Of a stretch of 64,000 bases of DNA, positions 1 through 9,700 are shown in pieces. Each line of letters starts with the position of its first letter. Position 1 is the stretch's first letter. The DNA comes from Prevotella sp. UBA2739. GTDB taxonomy: Bacteria > Bacteroidota > Bacteroidia > Bacteroidales > Bacteroidaceae. The stretch spans positions 1 to 64,000 of the forward strand of contig DEJV01000005.1 of assembly GCA_002353525.1 (NCBI GenBank), written 5' to 3'. Under the pieces are notes generated by a model. That model was not told the origin of the DNA, did not search any database, and was given only the letters and a program-made list of their open reading frames with translations. Both the position numbers and the translations under genes were made by a program.

Positions 1-320
1 AAATAAATTTATTAAAGTTTCGGAAATTCTATTCATCAACGAATATGACAAATTATCCTAATTCCCAAGGTTGTTGGAGGGGATTGCCCGAATGTCGCAA
101 TCGACATCGAGAAGTCCATGCAAGCAGATTTGTTCTTCGTTCTATTCGATTCTTTCGTTGTTGGTTAAACATCCGAAAGTTGAATCTTTTATAATATAAT
201 GTATTACTATCATTAAAAAATGGATGTTTTTAAAGTACCCATCTTACTTATCTTTCTCCAGAAAGGGTCTGTAAAAGTAATCTATTACTTTGAATTCAAC
301 CAACAAAACAAAGAAAAACT
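1..320. other. left edge, no clear gene
   Basis: AT-rich stretch without a convincing complete gene. A short frame open from the left edge stops at 59-61 and could be the end of a plus-strand gene cut by the window. A second short frame, 49-176, looks weakly coding (it contains the peptide VVGGDCPNVAIDIEKSMQAD) but has no start. Neither was recognised. 177-320 is very AT-rich with nothing identifiable. Confidence 0.3.
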
Positions 321-350
321 TTTTTGTTACAGAAATAAGTTGTATCTTTG
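321..350 (+). promoter_or_regulatory. Bacteroidetes-type promoter for candidate RNA
   Basis: TTTTTG at 321-326 and TATCTTTG at 343-350 match the -33 TTTG and -7 TAnnTTTG consensus. The gap is 16 nt, a little shorter than the 18-20 nt seen at other promoters here. The predicted start is near 357, exactly where the closing helix of the downstream RNA begins. Confidence 0.6.
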
Positions 351-356
351 CAACTG

Positions 357-695
357 TTCCCGCGCAGAAGCTTGGTTTTCGGACCTTGCGAAAGGGATGG
401 GGACAGACATCATGGACATAGGCGTTTTCTGGACGCCTTGGTTTTGACGCTCTAAGAACTTCGCAACTTCGAACGATTAGTCAAAAACAAGGCAACGGGG
501 ACGCCCCTTGGGATGTTTATAGACAGCCCATATTGTTGTATGTACACGGGTGGCGTGACAGCCATTGGTGTATCTGTATGGGTATTACTATAACATTCTG
601 CGTGGGGGCTTTCTGCGTTGTTCGTTTCGACTAATCGGGCAATGCGAAGGCCTTTAGAGCGTGGAACGGGCAACAGGACTGGCTCCACGTTTTTT
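357..695 (+). ncRNA. candidate structured RNA of about 340 nt
   Basis: A promoter at 321-350 and a hairpin plus T6 at 660-695 bracket a region rich in stems. The 5' end GTTCCcGCGC (356-365) can pair with GCGTGGAAC (659-667), which closes the molecule. Local hairpins include GGCGT/ACGCC (421-437), a 12-bp stem with one mismatch (437-448 with 480-491), GGGG-acg-CCCC (497-507) and TGGC/GCCA (551-564). I see no RNase P, tmRNA or SRP consensus. Short frames on both strands are open but poor as genes. I have an unverified memory of similar spurious peptides annotated in other Bacteroidales, which would fit a conserved RNA or DNA element. It ends 65 bp before the helicase gene, so it may be a defence-associated RNA, a leader or an unrelated element. 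Confidence 0.5.
660..695 (+). terminator. Rho-independent terminator-like hairpin
   Basis: CGTGGA (660-665) pairs with TCCACG (684-689), followed directly by six T residues (690-695). The 5' arm is also needed for the closing helix of the candidate RNA, so the two folds may be alternatives. Confidence 0.5.
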
Positions 696-760
696 ATGTC
701 CACCGATGTAGAACAGCTATTACTACCCCCGCAGCCTTATGGGAGCCTGGCCGCACATTA

Positions 761-3637
761 TTGCAAGTCAGTTTGCAAAAACAACAGGAAGTGGCATCAG
801 GCATCACACGATATCATGCTCTCTACTATGCAACACTGCTCACCCAACAGCAGGCCAATGGTGACTTAGGCTCTTTGTCACAGTCGCTGTTAAGCAGTAC
901 CGTTGACATCAATCCTCACCAGATTGATGCCGCATTATTTGCTTTCGCATCGCCTTTTTCCAAGGGAGTGGTTCTTGCCGACGAAGTTGGTTTGGGAAAA
1001 ACCATCGAAGCTGGTCTGGTCGTTTGCCAGTACTGGGCCACAGGAAAGAGGAAGATCTTGATTGTTTGTCCCGCTTCTCTGCGCAAGCAATGGGAAGCAG
1101 AATTGCTCGATAAGTTCGGTATTCCCAGTGAGATTCTTGATACAAAGAACTTCAATGCTTATCGACGTGAAGGGAAGAATCCACTAAATCCCAAGCGTGC
1201 CATAATATGTAGCTATAACTTTGTGGCAAAACATAAGGAAGACATCTTGCTTCACGGCTTTGATTTGGCAGTTATAGATGAAGCTCACAAGATGCGAAAT
1301 GTCTATCGTTCTTCTGCTCGGACATCTGCAGAGGTGCGTGATGCTTTGACAGGCGTAAAGAAACTATTGCTTACTGCCACACCATTCCAGAATTCTTTGA
1401 TGGAACTCTATGGTCTGACAAGTATCATTGACGACCGTCTGTTTGGCAGTGAAAAAAGTTTCCGAAGACAATACGGCAAAGGAGAAAACCTGAAAGAATT
1501 GCGTCAGCGTATCGAGAAGTTATATACTCGTACCTTGCGACGCGATGTGAAGGAGTATATCAATTATACTCATCGTCTTCCACTTACGCAAAAGTTTAAT
1601 GCTACTGATGAGGAGCAACAACTGTATCAGGCTGTAAGCGATTTCCTGCGTAGAAATGACATCTACAGTGTTCCTGCTGCGCAGAAGAAGCTCACCACCA
1701 TGATTGTGCGTAAGATTCTGGCTTCTTCTACCTATGCACTCATCTATACGCTTACTCATATCAAGGAACGTCTCCAACGGATGCTCGAAAACCAGAAACA
1801 GGAGCGTCTTGACGTAGAAGACCTTGTAGATGATGGCGATTGGGACATTTACGAAGACGAGGCTGCTGATGCAGAATCTGACGAAGACGATCTGTTCAAT
1901 AGTGATGAGATAGATGTTCCACGTTTGAAAGAGGAAATCGAAACCATAGAAGGCTTCATTGAAAAAGCGAAATCAATCAAATCTGAATCAAAATCAAAGG
2001 CATTGCTCGTTGCTTTGGAAGAATCGTTTTCCAAACTCCAGGAACAAGGTGCAGAGAGGAAAGCACTTATCTTCACTGAATCTACAAAGACGCAGGCTTT
2101 TCTGCGCGAGTTTCTTGAAGCCAATGGCTATGCCAACCGTGTAGTATTGTTCAATGGTAAGGCAAGTGAACCGCAGACCAACGAGATATACAAACGCTGG
2201 TGTCTGGAACATCCTGACAAGGTGAGCGGCATCAAGGCTGCCGACCGAAGGGCCGCTGCTGTGGATTATTTCCAACACAAAGCAGACATCATGATTGCTA
2301 CGGAAGCCGCTGCAGAAGGATTGAACCTGCAATTTTGCTCATTGGTGATCAACTACGACCTCCCGTGGAATCCGCAACGCATAGAGCAGCGTATTGGTCG
2401 TTGTCACCGTTATGGTCAGAAATATGATGTCGTGGTGGTCAATTTCCTCAACATGCGCAACTATGCTGATGTGCGTGTATTCCAATTACTCTCCACGAAG
2501 TTTAAGCTCTTCGACGATGTGTTTGGTGCCAGTGATGAAGTATTAGGACAGGCTGACACCATCGACATAGAATCTCGCATCTGGGAGATATACCAACAGT
2601 GTCGTAGTGAGGAAGAAATCAATCTGGCTTTCGAACAACTGCAAAACGAAATGCAGGAACAGATAGATGAGCGTATGACGGAAGTACGTTCACAGGTGCT
2701 GGAGCACTTCGACATCAATGTGCAGGAGCATCTTCGCATGACACGCGACAACACCACAGGATTCCTCAATCGTTATGAGCATATTTTCTGGGAACTGACC
2801 AAATACATTCTCAGCAAAGAGGCTGTTTTCAATGACAACAATCACAGTTTCGTCCTTCGTGTTCCTGTTGCAGGACAGCGACCAGGTAAATACGCCATGC
2901 TTCAACAGACGGATGATGCAACACCATATCGATTGAGCCATCCGTTAGCACAGCATGTCATCAATTCCGCATTGTCGCTGTCACTTGATGATGCCGAGGT
3001 GGAGTTTGACCAGAAAGCACTTTCCATGAACGCTGATCTTCCCGACTACCTTCAAGGGCAGAGCGGTGTGCTTATTCTTTCTTCTTTAGCTGTATCAGCC
3101 TTGGCAGAAGAACAATATATGCTATTCAATGCCATCACTGATGATGGGCGGATAGTTTCTCAGGAGGATTGTGAGAAACTTTTCCTCAACGGTGGAAAGG
3201 AACTTCCATGTGAACAAGTGGAAGAGCAGACCCGGCTGCGATTGCAGAAGGATGTGCTCCAACATAGTGCGGCAAAACTGAAAGAGCTGGATGCCCGCAA
3301 TCTTTCTTTCTTCAAGGTGGAGGAAAACCGCATTTATCAATGGGAACATGATGTGATTGATGGAATTGAGGCTGAACTATCTACCATCAAGAAGCAGATA
3401 CTGCAAACGGAAAGAGACGCCCGAAATGCAGAATCGGTGGCTGAGAAACTGGCTTTGGAAAAGAAAGTGGACGAGTTGAAGCGAAAGAAACGCCGTCTGC
3501 GAAATGAACTTGATGACCGGGAGGAAGAAGTAAGCAATCAGCGCAGAGCGATGATTGCAGAGTTGGAACAACGCATGGTGAAACAGACGGAGCAACATAA
3601 TCTGTTTGTTATTCGCTGGAAAGTAAAAGCAAAATAA
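761..3637 (+). CDS. SNF2-family DEAH helicase of an R-M-like cluster
   Basis: About 958 residues, first gene of a three-gene defence-like operon. It shows a SNF2/HepA-type ATPase: Walker A in DEVGLGKT (74-81), DEAH (173-176), the TATP segment near 207, and the C-terminal helicase motif RIGRCHRYGQ near 544-553. An acidic stretch lies near 355-385 and the C-terminus (about 820-945) is strongly coiled-coil. Such enzymes are known next to type III-like Mod and Res genes and presumably translocate on or remodel DNA during restriction; that role is inferred. The start is uncertain: the frame has no ATG in its first 170 codons, TTG at 761 and GTG at 791 are candidates, and the frame is open upstream to 635. 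The Mod gene follows after 13 nt. Confidence 0.85.
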   Translation: MQVSLQKQQEVASGITRYHALYYATLLTQQQANGDLGSLSQSLLSSTVDINPHQIDAALFAFASPFSKGVVLADEVGLGKTIEAGLVVCQYWATGKRKILIVCPASLRKQWEAELLDKFGIPSEILDTKNFNAYRREGKNPLNPKRAIICSYNFVAKHKEDILLHGFDLAVIDEAHKMRNVYRSSARTSAEVRDALTGVKKLLLTATPFQNSLMELYGLTSIIDDRLFGSEKSFRRQYGKGENLKELRQRIEKLYTRTLRRDVKEYINYTHRLPLTQKFNATDEEQQLYQAVSDFLRRNDIYSVPAAQKKLTTMIVRKILASSTYALIYTLTHIKERLQRMLENQKQERLDVEDLVDDGDWDIYEDEAADAESDEDDLFNSDEIDVPRLKEEIETIEGFIEKAKSIKSESKSKALLVALEESFSKLQEQGAERKALIFTESTKTQAFLREFLEANGYANRVVLFNGKASEPQTNEIYKRWCLEHPDKVSGIKAADRRAAAVDYFQHKADIMIATEAAAEGLNLQFCSLVINYDLPWNPQRIEQRIGRCHRYGQKYDVVVVNFLNMRNYADVRVFQLLSTKFKLFDDVFGASDEVLGQADTIDIESRIWEIYQQCRSEEEINLAFEQLQNEMQEQIDERMTEVRSQVLEHFDINVQEHLRMTRDNTTGFLNRYEHIFWELTKYILSKEAVFNDNNHSFVLRVPVAGQRPGKYAMLQQTDDATPYRLSHPLAQHVINSALSLSLDDAEVEFDQKALSMNADLPDYLQGQSGVLILSSLAVSALAEEQYMLFNAITDDGRIVSQEDCEKLFLNGGKELPCEQVEEQTRLRLQKDVLQHSAAKLKELDARNLSFFKVEENRIYQWEHDVIDGIEAELSTIKKQILQTERDARNAESVAEKLALEKKVDELKRKKRRLRNELDDREEEVSNQRRAMIAELEQRMVKQTEQHNLFVIRWKVKAK

Positions 3638-3650
3638 AGAATACATAGAT

Positions 3651-6600
3651 ATGGCACAGAATTATTACGAGAGTTTCAAGAAGAAACTGGAAGAAATCTT
3701 CATGATGGATCATGCCGAACTGGATTTCGGTATCTACCGCATCATGAACCAAAAGCGTAACGACATCCAACGCTTTCTTGACTCCGAGCTGCTTCCACAG
3801 GTAAAGCAAGTACTTGAAGGTAACAATGGAGGCGAGGCTGATAAGGCAAAGAAACGTATGGCGGAAATTGCTGCTTCTGTGGGTGGTAATATAGAGGTAT
3901 TGCCTAAGGGCACCCCTATGCGCGATGAATACGACAAACTGGAAGCACAACTGGCGCAGTCTGCCGATACGGAGTCTATGCAGGCTGAGGTATTCAGCCA
4001 TCTTGTTACGTTCTTCTCGCGCTATTACGATGGTGGCGATTTCCTGTCTAAGCGTCGCTATAAGGATAACACCTACGCCATACCTTATAACGGAGAGGAA
4101 GTGAAACTGCATTGGGCAAACAGCGACCAGTACTATATCAAGACCTCAGAGTATTTCCGCGATTATACGTTTGTACTGCCTACATCACGCAAGAAAGTAC
4201 ACTTTGTGTTGAAAGATGCCAGCACAGAGCAAAATAATAATCGTGCCGCCAACAACATGGAGCGTCGCTTTGCACTATGGCAGCCCACGTCAGAGGACGA
4301 CCTATCTACTCCCCTCACCATTCGGAGAGGGACTGGGGGGGAGGCTGAATTAGACATCTACTTCACCTACGAGTTGATGCCTAAGGCTACCAAGCAGAAG
4401 GACTTGTTAGCAGCAGCTTTAGAAGCTATCACCTCCCTTGTACCTGCTGATTTTGAGGAATTGCTTACTGCTAAAGCTCCTACAAAGGATAATCCCAACC
4501 GCACCTTGCTGGAGAAGCACTTGACAGACTACACAGCCAAGAATTCATTCGACTATTTCATCCATAAGGACCTTGGTGGCTTCCTTCGTCGTGAATTGGA
4601 CTTCTATATCAAGAACGAGGTGCTGCATATCGACGACCTTGATGCACAGTTCATCAACAGCCAGCTGACTATTGTTCGTGCCATCAAGCAGGTGGGTGAG
4701 AAGATTATCAGTATGTTGGCTCAACTTGAAAACTTCCAACGTAAGCTATGGCTGAAGAAGAAGTTTGTGGTGCAAAGTGACTATTGCATCACGCTCGACC
4801 GTGTGCCTGAAAAACTCTATCCTGAGATTATTGCTAACGAAGCACAGCGTAAGGAGTGGGTACGCCTGTTTGCCATTGACGAGATTAAAAGCGACCTTAC
4901 TACTGAGGGCTATAGTGAGCCACTTACCATCGAGTTCTTAAAGCAGAATCCTTTCCTTGTTCTCGACACCGCTTTCTTTGATGCTAAGTTTAAGCATCAG
5001 TTAGTAAAGAGTTTGGAGAATATTGATGAGCAGACGAATGGCTTGCTGATAAATTCAGATAATTACCATGCACTTCAACTGCTACAGGAGAGATATAAGA
5101 ATCAATTACAATGTGTGTATATCGATCCTCCTTATAATACCTCCTCGTCTGAGATAATGTACAAAAATAGTTACAAACATTCTTCCTGGCTTTCTTTGAT
5201 TCATGATAGAGCATTGCTTGGCAAAAAACTTCTATTAGAAGGAGGGGTTCAATGTACAGCAATAGATGATGTTGAAGAAGGACGCTTGAAACTTCTGCTG
5301 GAAGATGTTTTTGAGGGTGAAACAGCTGTAGTCGCATTGAGGGTTAATCCCCATGGACGATTGGGTACCAATGGTTTTTCAATTACACATGATTATGCGT
5401 TGTTCTCTAGGAAAAATGAAAACAGCCCTTTTGGTCTGTTACCAAGAGACGAAAGGCAGAATGCTCGTTATAAGGAAAGAGATGAAAAAGGGGCTTTTCT
5501 TTGGTTCCCTTTACAGAAAACAGGCTCAAATACATTTAGGAAAGATCGTCCAACAATGTTTTACCCCATATATTTGAATGAATCGACGGGCACAATGCGC
5601 ATACCAGATATGTATTATGATGAATCCCGTCAAGAATATGTGACAAGAGAAGATCCTGCCAATGGAGAAATTGTTGTTTACCCAATAAAAGACGACGGGC
5701 AAGAAGGAAACTGGTATTTCGGCATTGAGCGAGCAAGAAAAGAAGTTGGTGAGTTCAAGTCTGTTAAACAAAAAGACGGGTCATATTCAATTTATGTAAA
5801 ATACAGAGCAACAGAGGGATTATCGCCATTCACAATTTGGGATGATGCTAAGTATTCTGCAACCGAGCATGGTACTGCATTGTTGAAAGATATTTTTGGG
5901 AAACAAGAAACTTTTTCATACCCCAAAGCCATTGCTGCCGTAGAAGACTGTTTGAGAGTCTCAAAAGTTAGCGCAGATAGTTCTGTTATTGATTATTTTG
6001 CAGGTTCTGGTACTACTGGTCATGCGACAATCAACCTAAACCGTGAAGATAATGGCAAAAGAAAATTCATCCTTTGTGAGGTAAATGATTATTTTAATTC
6101 AGTTACCAAACCACGAATTGAGAAAGTTATTTATGCTCAAGATTGGAAGGATGGAAAACCTGTTTCTCGCAACGGCATCTCCCAATGCTTCAAATACATC
6201 CGATTGGAGCAATACGAGGATACGCTGAATAACCTTGAAATCAAGAAGCAGCAGACAGATTGGCGCGATGATGAGTTCCATGAGAGCTATATGCTCAGCT
6301 ATATGCTCGACACAGAGACTCGCGACTCGCTGCTGAACTTGAAGATGTTCGTCAATCCGTTCAATATGTCACTGAAAACCACCAAAGACAATGAGTTGGT
6401 AGAGACGAAGGTGGATATGGTGGAAACCTTCAACTACCTGATTGGCTTGAACGTGGAAACGGAAGACTGGTTTGAGAATGACAACATCTGCGTTGTTCAA
6501 GGAAAGACCCATTGTGGAGGACTGAAAACGCTCATCATCTGGCGTAACTGCGAGGTGATAGACAACGAGAAACTGTGTCGCTTCTTTGAGCGCATGGATT

Positions 6601-6740
6601 TCCGCACTCGTGATACAGAGTTTGATCTTATATACGTGAATGGCGACAATACTTTACCTAACTTGCGTAGAGACGAGGAGAACTGGAAAGTGGAGCTGAT
6701 TGAAAAAGAATTCCAAAAGCGAATGTTTGAAGAGGATTAG
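3651..6740 (+). CDS. beta-class DNA methyltransferase, type III Mod-like
   Basis: A protein of 1029 residues. DPPY (492-495, motif IV) precedes FAGSGTT (783-789, motif I, S-adenosylmethionine binding), the order of beta-class amino-methyltransferases such as type III Mod. The roughly 290 residues between them should contain target recognition. A long N-terminal region (1-450) of unknown function precedes the catalytic part. It probably methylates adenine or cytosine at the host recognition site to protect self DNA. It lies 13 nt after the helicase gene and 3 nt before the nuclease gene, so co-translation is likely. Two oddities: a palindromic GC-rich insertion encodes residues about 219-233, and the segment about 5040-6150 looks more AT-rich than its flanks. 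Confidence 0.88.
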   Translation: MAQNYYESFKKKLEEIFMMDHAELDFGIYRIMNQKRNDIQRFLDSELLPQVKQVLEGNNGGEADKAKKRMAEIAASVGGNIEVLPKGTPMRDEYDKLEAQLAQSADTESMQAEVFSHLVTFFSRYYDGGDFLSKRRYKDNTYAIPYNGEEVKLHWANSDQYYIKTSEYFRDYTFVLPTSRKKVHFVLKDASTEQNNNRAANNMERRFALWQPTSEDDLSTPLTIRRGTGGEAELDIYFTYELMPKATKQKDLLAAALEAITSLVPADFEELLTAKAPTKDNPNRTLLEKHLTDYTAKNSFDYFIHKDLGGFLRRELDFYIKNEVLHIDDLDAQFINSQLTIVRAIKQVGEKIISMLAQLENFQRKLWLKKKFVVQSDYCITLDRVPEKLYPEIIANEAQRKEWVRLFAIDEIKSDLTTEGYSEPLTIEFLKQNPFLVLDTAFFDAKFKHQLVKSLENIDEQTNGLLINSDNYHALQLLQERYKNQLQCVYIDPPYNTSSSEIMYKNSYKHSSWLSLIHDRALLGKKLLLEGGVQCTAIDDVEEGRLKLLLEDVFEGETAVVALRVNPHGRLGTNGFSITHDYALFSRKNENSPFGLLPRDERQNARYKERDEKGAFLWFPLQKTGSNTFRKDRPTMFYPIYLNESTGTMRIPDMYYDESRQEYVTREDPANGEIVVYPIKDDGQEGNWYFGIERARKEVGEFKSVKQKDGSYSIYVKYRATEGLSPFTIWDDAKYSATEHGTALLKDIFGKQETFSYPKAIAAVEDCLRVSKVSADSSVIDYFAGSGTTGHATINLNREDNGKRKFILCEVNDYFNSVTKPRIEKVIYAQDWKDGKPVSRNGISQCFKYIRLEQYEDTLNNLEIKKQQTDWRDDEFHESYMLSYMLDTETRDSLLNLKMFVNPFNMSLKTTKDNELVETKVDMVETFNYLIGLNVETEDWFENDNICVVQGKTHCGGLKTLIIWRNCEVIDNEKLCRFFERMDFRTRDTEFDLIYVNGDNTLPNLRRDEENWKVELIEKEFQKRMFEED
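4306..4346 (+). repeat. palindromic repeat-like insertion inside the Mod gene
   Basis: A GC-rich block with the arms CCCCTC and GAGAGGG around ACCATTCG, followed by a G-run, sits in frame in the N-terminal part of the Mod gene. It translates to STPLTIRRGTGGEAE, unlike the surrounding protein, and looks like a small intergenic palindromic element captured by the gene. That identity is inferred. Confidence 0.45.
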
Positions 6741-6743
6741 ACC

Positions 6744-9700
6744 ATGCCAAGAGGAAGAAGACAAACAACAAGACCTGCACGCCTACAAGAAGCTCTGGTC
6801 TTGCATAAATACATCCTGCACCTGTTGGGATGCAAGGACTTAGAGGCTTTGAGCCAAGACTTGAAGGATCCTGCACTGGAGGGTGTTGATGACGAAGGAA
6901 CGTCACACATTTTCTATGCACTGAAGATGCACATGTATGACTATGAAATCAAGGAGGAAAAACTCTATGAGTATGACCGCAACATAGTGAAGCATACAAA
7001 AGAGATAAACGAACGGCGAGAAGAAAAGATAACGTGGAAGTATTACCAGTACCTGGCTCTGCTCTTCACTGAAATATATCTCGACCGCTTTTTCTCGGAC
7101 AAGCAACGTCTGCTTGATGACATCAATACGTTCCTGGTGCATGACTTCAACCAGCGCACAGAAACTTGGCACGACATGCCAATGTTCACTGAAGACGACC
7201 TGAACAAGGTGGCGTTTTGGGCTGCAACAGGTTCGGGTAAAACGCTGATGATGCATGTAAACATCAAGCAGTATCTGTATTATGCAGAGAAACATAATGC
7301 CAAGAAGTTGAACCGCATCATGATTCTGACACCTAACGAGGGTTTGTCAAAACAACACATTGACGAACTACATAAATCAAACTTTGATGCACAGCTTTTT
7401 GCAAAGCAAGGTCGTGGCGGTTTCTTTGAAGGTCAGACCATTGATGTGATTGACATCAACAAACTGGCAGAGCAGGATGGCGACAAGACGGTAGCAGTGG
7501 ATAGCTTCGAGGGCAACAATCTGGTTCTTGTTGACGAAGGACATAAAGGTAGCGGCGGCGAAGTGTGGAAAGGCTATCGAAATAAACTGACTCAGGAGGG
7601 TTTCTCATTTGAGTATTCGGCAACCTTCGGACAGGCTATTGCCGCACAAACGGGAGCCAACCGCAAGAGCTTGCTGGAAGAATATGGTAAGGCTACACTC
7701 TTTGACTACAGTTACCGCTACTTCTATAATGATGGTTATGGCAAAGACTACCGTATCATGAATATGGCAACAGTGGAGAACGAGGAACTACTGAATATGT
7801 ATCTGACAGCCTATTTGTTGTGCCTCTATGAGCAGACACTGGCTTTTGATGGTGATACAAACATTAAAAACAAGTTCCTCATTGCTCGTCCGTTAGGCAT
7901 CTTTGTGGGTAGCTCAGTGAATGCCGTTCGTACTGAAGGTGGACGTAAGGTGAGTGATGTAGTGAAGATACTCCTTTTCCTCCAAGACTTCATCAATAAA
8001 CCTTCGGAGTTTAGCAGCTACATCAAGCGTCTGCTTAATCCTAATGATGGTATCAAGAATCCACGTGGCTATTCGTTGTTTGCCAACAATTTCTTATTGA
8101 CAAAACAAGGATTGAAACTTGGTGAGGAAGATGCCTTCGCAGCCCAGACATATCATAAAATAATTGAAAGGTTATTCCACAGCAGTGTACCCAATGCCCA
8201 TCTGCATATAGACAAGCAGAAAGGTGGTGACGGCGAAATAGGTTTGCGCGTAGGAAATGCTCCTTATTTCGGAGTTATCAATGTGGGTGACAGTGATACA
8301 CTTATCAAACTGTGCGAGTCAAACGACCTGAACTGCGAGACGCATGAGTTTGGTAACAAATCCCTGTTTTCTCACATTAATGATGAAGACTCTACCATCA
8401 ACATCCTTATCGGTTCCAAGAAATTCAGTGAAGGATGGAGTAGCTGGCGTGTTAGCGCGATGGGACTGATGAACGTGGGTCGTAGTGAAGGCTCGGAAAT
8501 TATCCAGCTCTTTGGTCGTGGTGTGCGTTTGAAAGGCTATAAGTATTCTTTGAAGCGAAGTACGGCACTCGATAGCAGCTATAATCCGGGCAATCTGCCA
8601 AAGGGATTACGAGAGATAGAAACGCTGAATATCTTTGGTGTAAGGGCTGACTATATGGACACCTTCAGGAAATATCTGGAAGATGAAGGATTACCTGCCA
8701 ATGAAGAAGCATACACCCCTGTTAGTATTCCAACCGTTAACTTACTTGGTGAAACTAAATTAAAAGTGGTTCGCCTGAAAGAAGGTTACGACTTCAAGAA
8801 AACGGTAGTGGTACATCCTGAAGATTGCATGGATAAAGTGTGTGTCAAGGTGGACTGGTTACCAAAAGTTGATGCTTTGTGGAGCAAAAAGGCTGGTGTG
8901 GAAGAGGGGGCTGTAAAGCCTAAAGGCAAATTGCGCTCAAATCATCTTGCGCTGCTCAATTGGAATAAGATATTCTTTGCCATTGAGCAGATGAAAAATG
9001 AACGTAGCTGGTGGAACATGGAACTGAGCATGGAAACATTGCAACGTTTAATGCAGTCTTCAGACTGGTATGAACTGTTCATTCAAGAAGACGACCTCAA
9101 GCCAAAAGACTTCGGTAGTGATGTGTCTCGATGGGAGGAGATTGCCATCGCATTGCTACGAGCATACATTGATCGTGCCTACAAGATGAGCAAAGGGAAA
9201 TGGGAGTCAAAGTATATGGAGACGGTCTATTTGTCGCCCAACGATCCAAACTTCTTTGAAGAATATACTGTTGAAGTCCGCAATGACAAGCAGGAGTGGA
9301 TTGACAAACTGCATGAACTGCGCGAACAGGTATTGTCAGGTAACTTGGAGCGTGACTTCTCTATATCCGGACCTTGGATTACATCACTCCGTTTCGACCA
9401 GCATCTTTTCTATCCATTGCTTTGCCTACAAGACAGGGACGATCATGGTAAGAAGCAACTAGTGGATGAAAACACCAACGAGCCATTGATAAAGATTTCT
9501 CCCGTAGCTCTTAACCCAGGAGAAAAGCGATTCGTGTCAGATGTAAGAAAATTCTTTGATGACAATAGGAATGGAATGCTTGCGGGTAAGGACATATACC
9601 TTCTCAGAAACGAGAGCCGTAAAGGCATTGGCTTCTTCGAAGCAAGTGGATTCTACCCAGACTTCATCCTTTGGGTAAACGATGGGGAGCATCAGCATGT

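Noticed and set aside
452..869. Short open frames on both strands upstream of the helicase (452-703 minus and 618-869 plus)
   Set aside because: They overlap the hairpins and terminator of the candidate RNA, and no recognisable domain appears in either frame.
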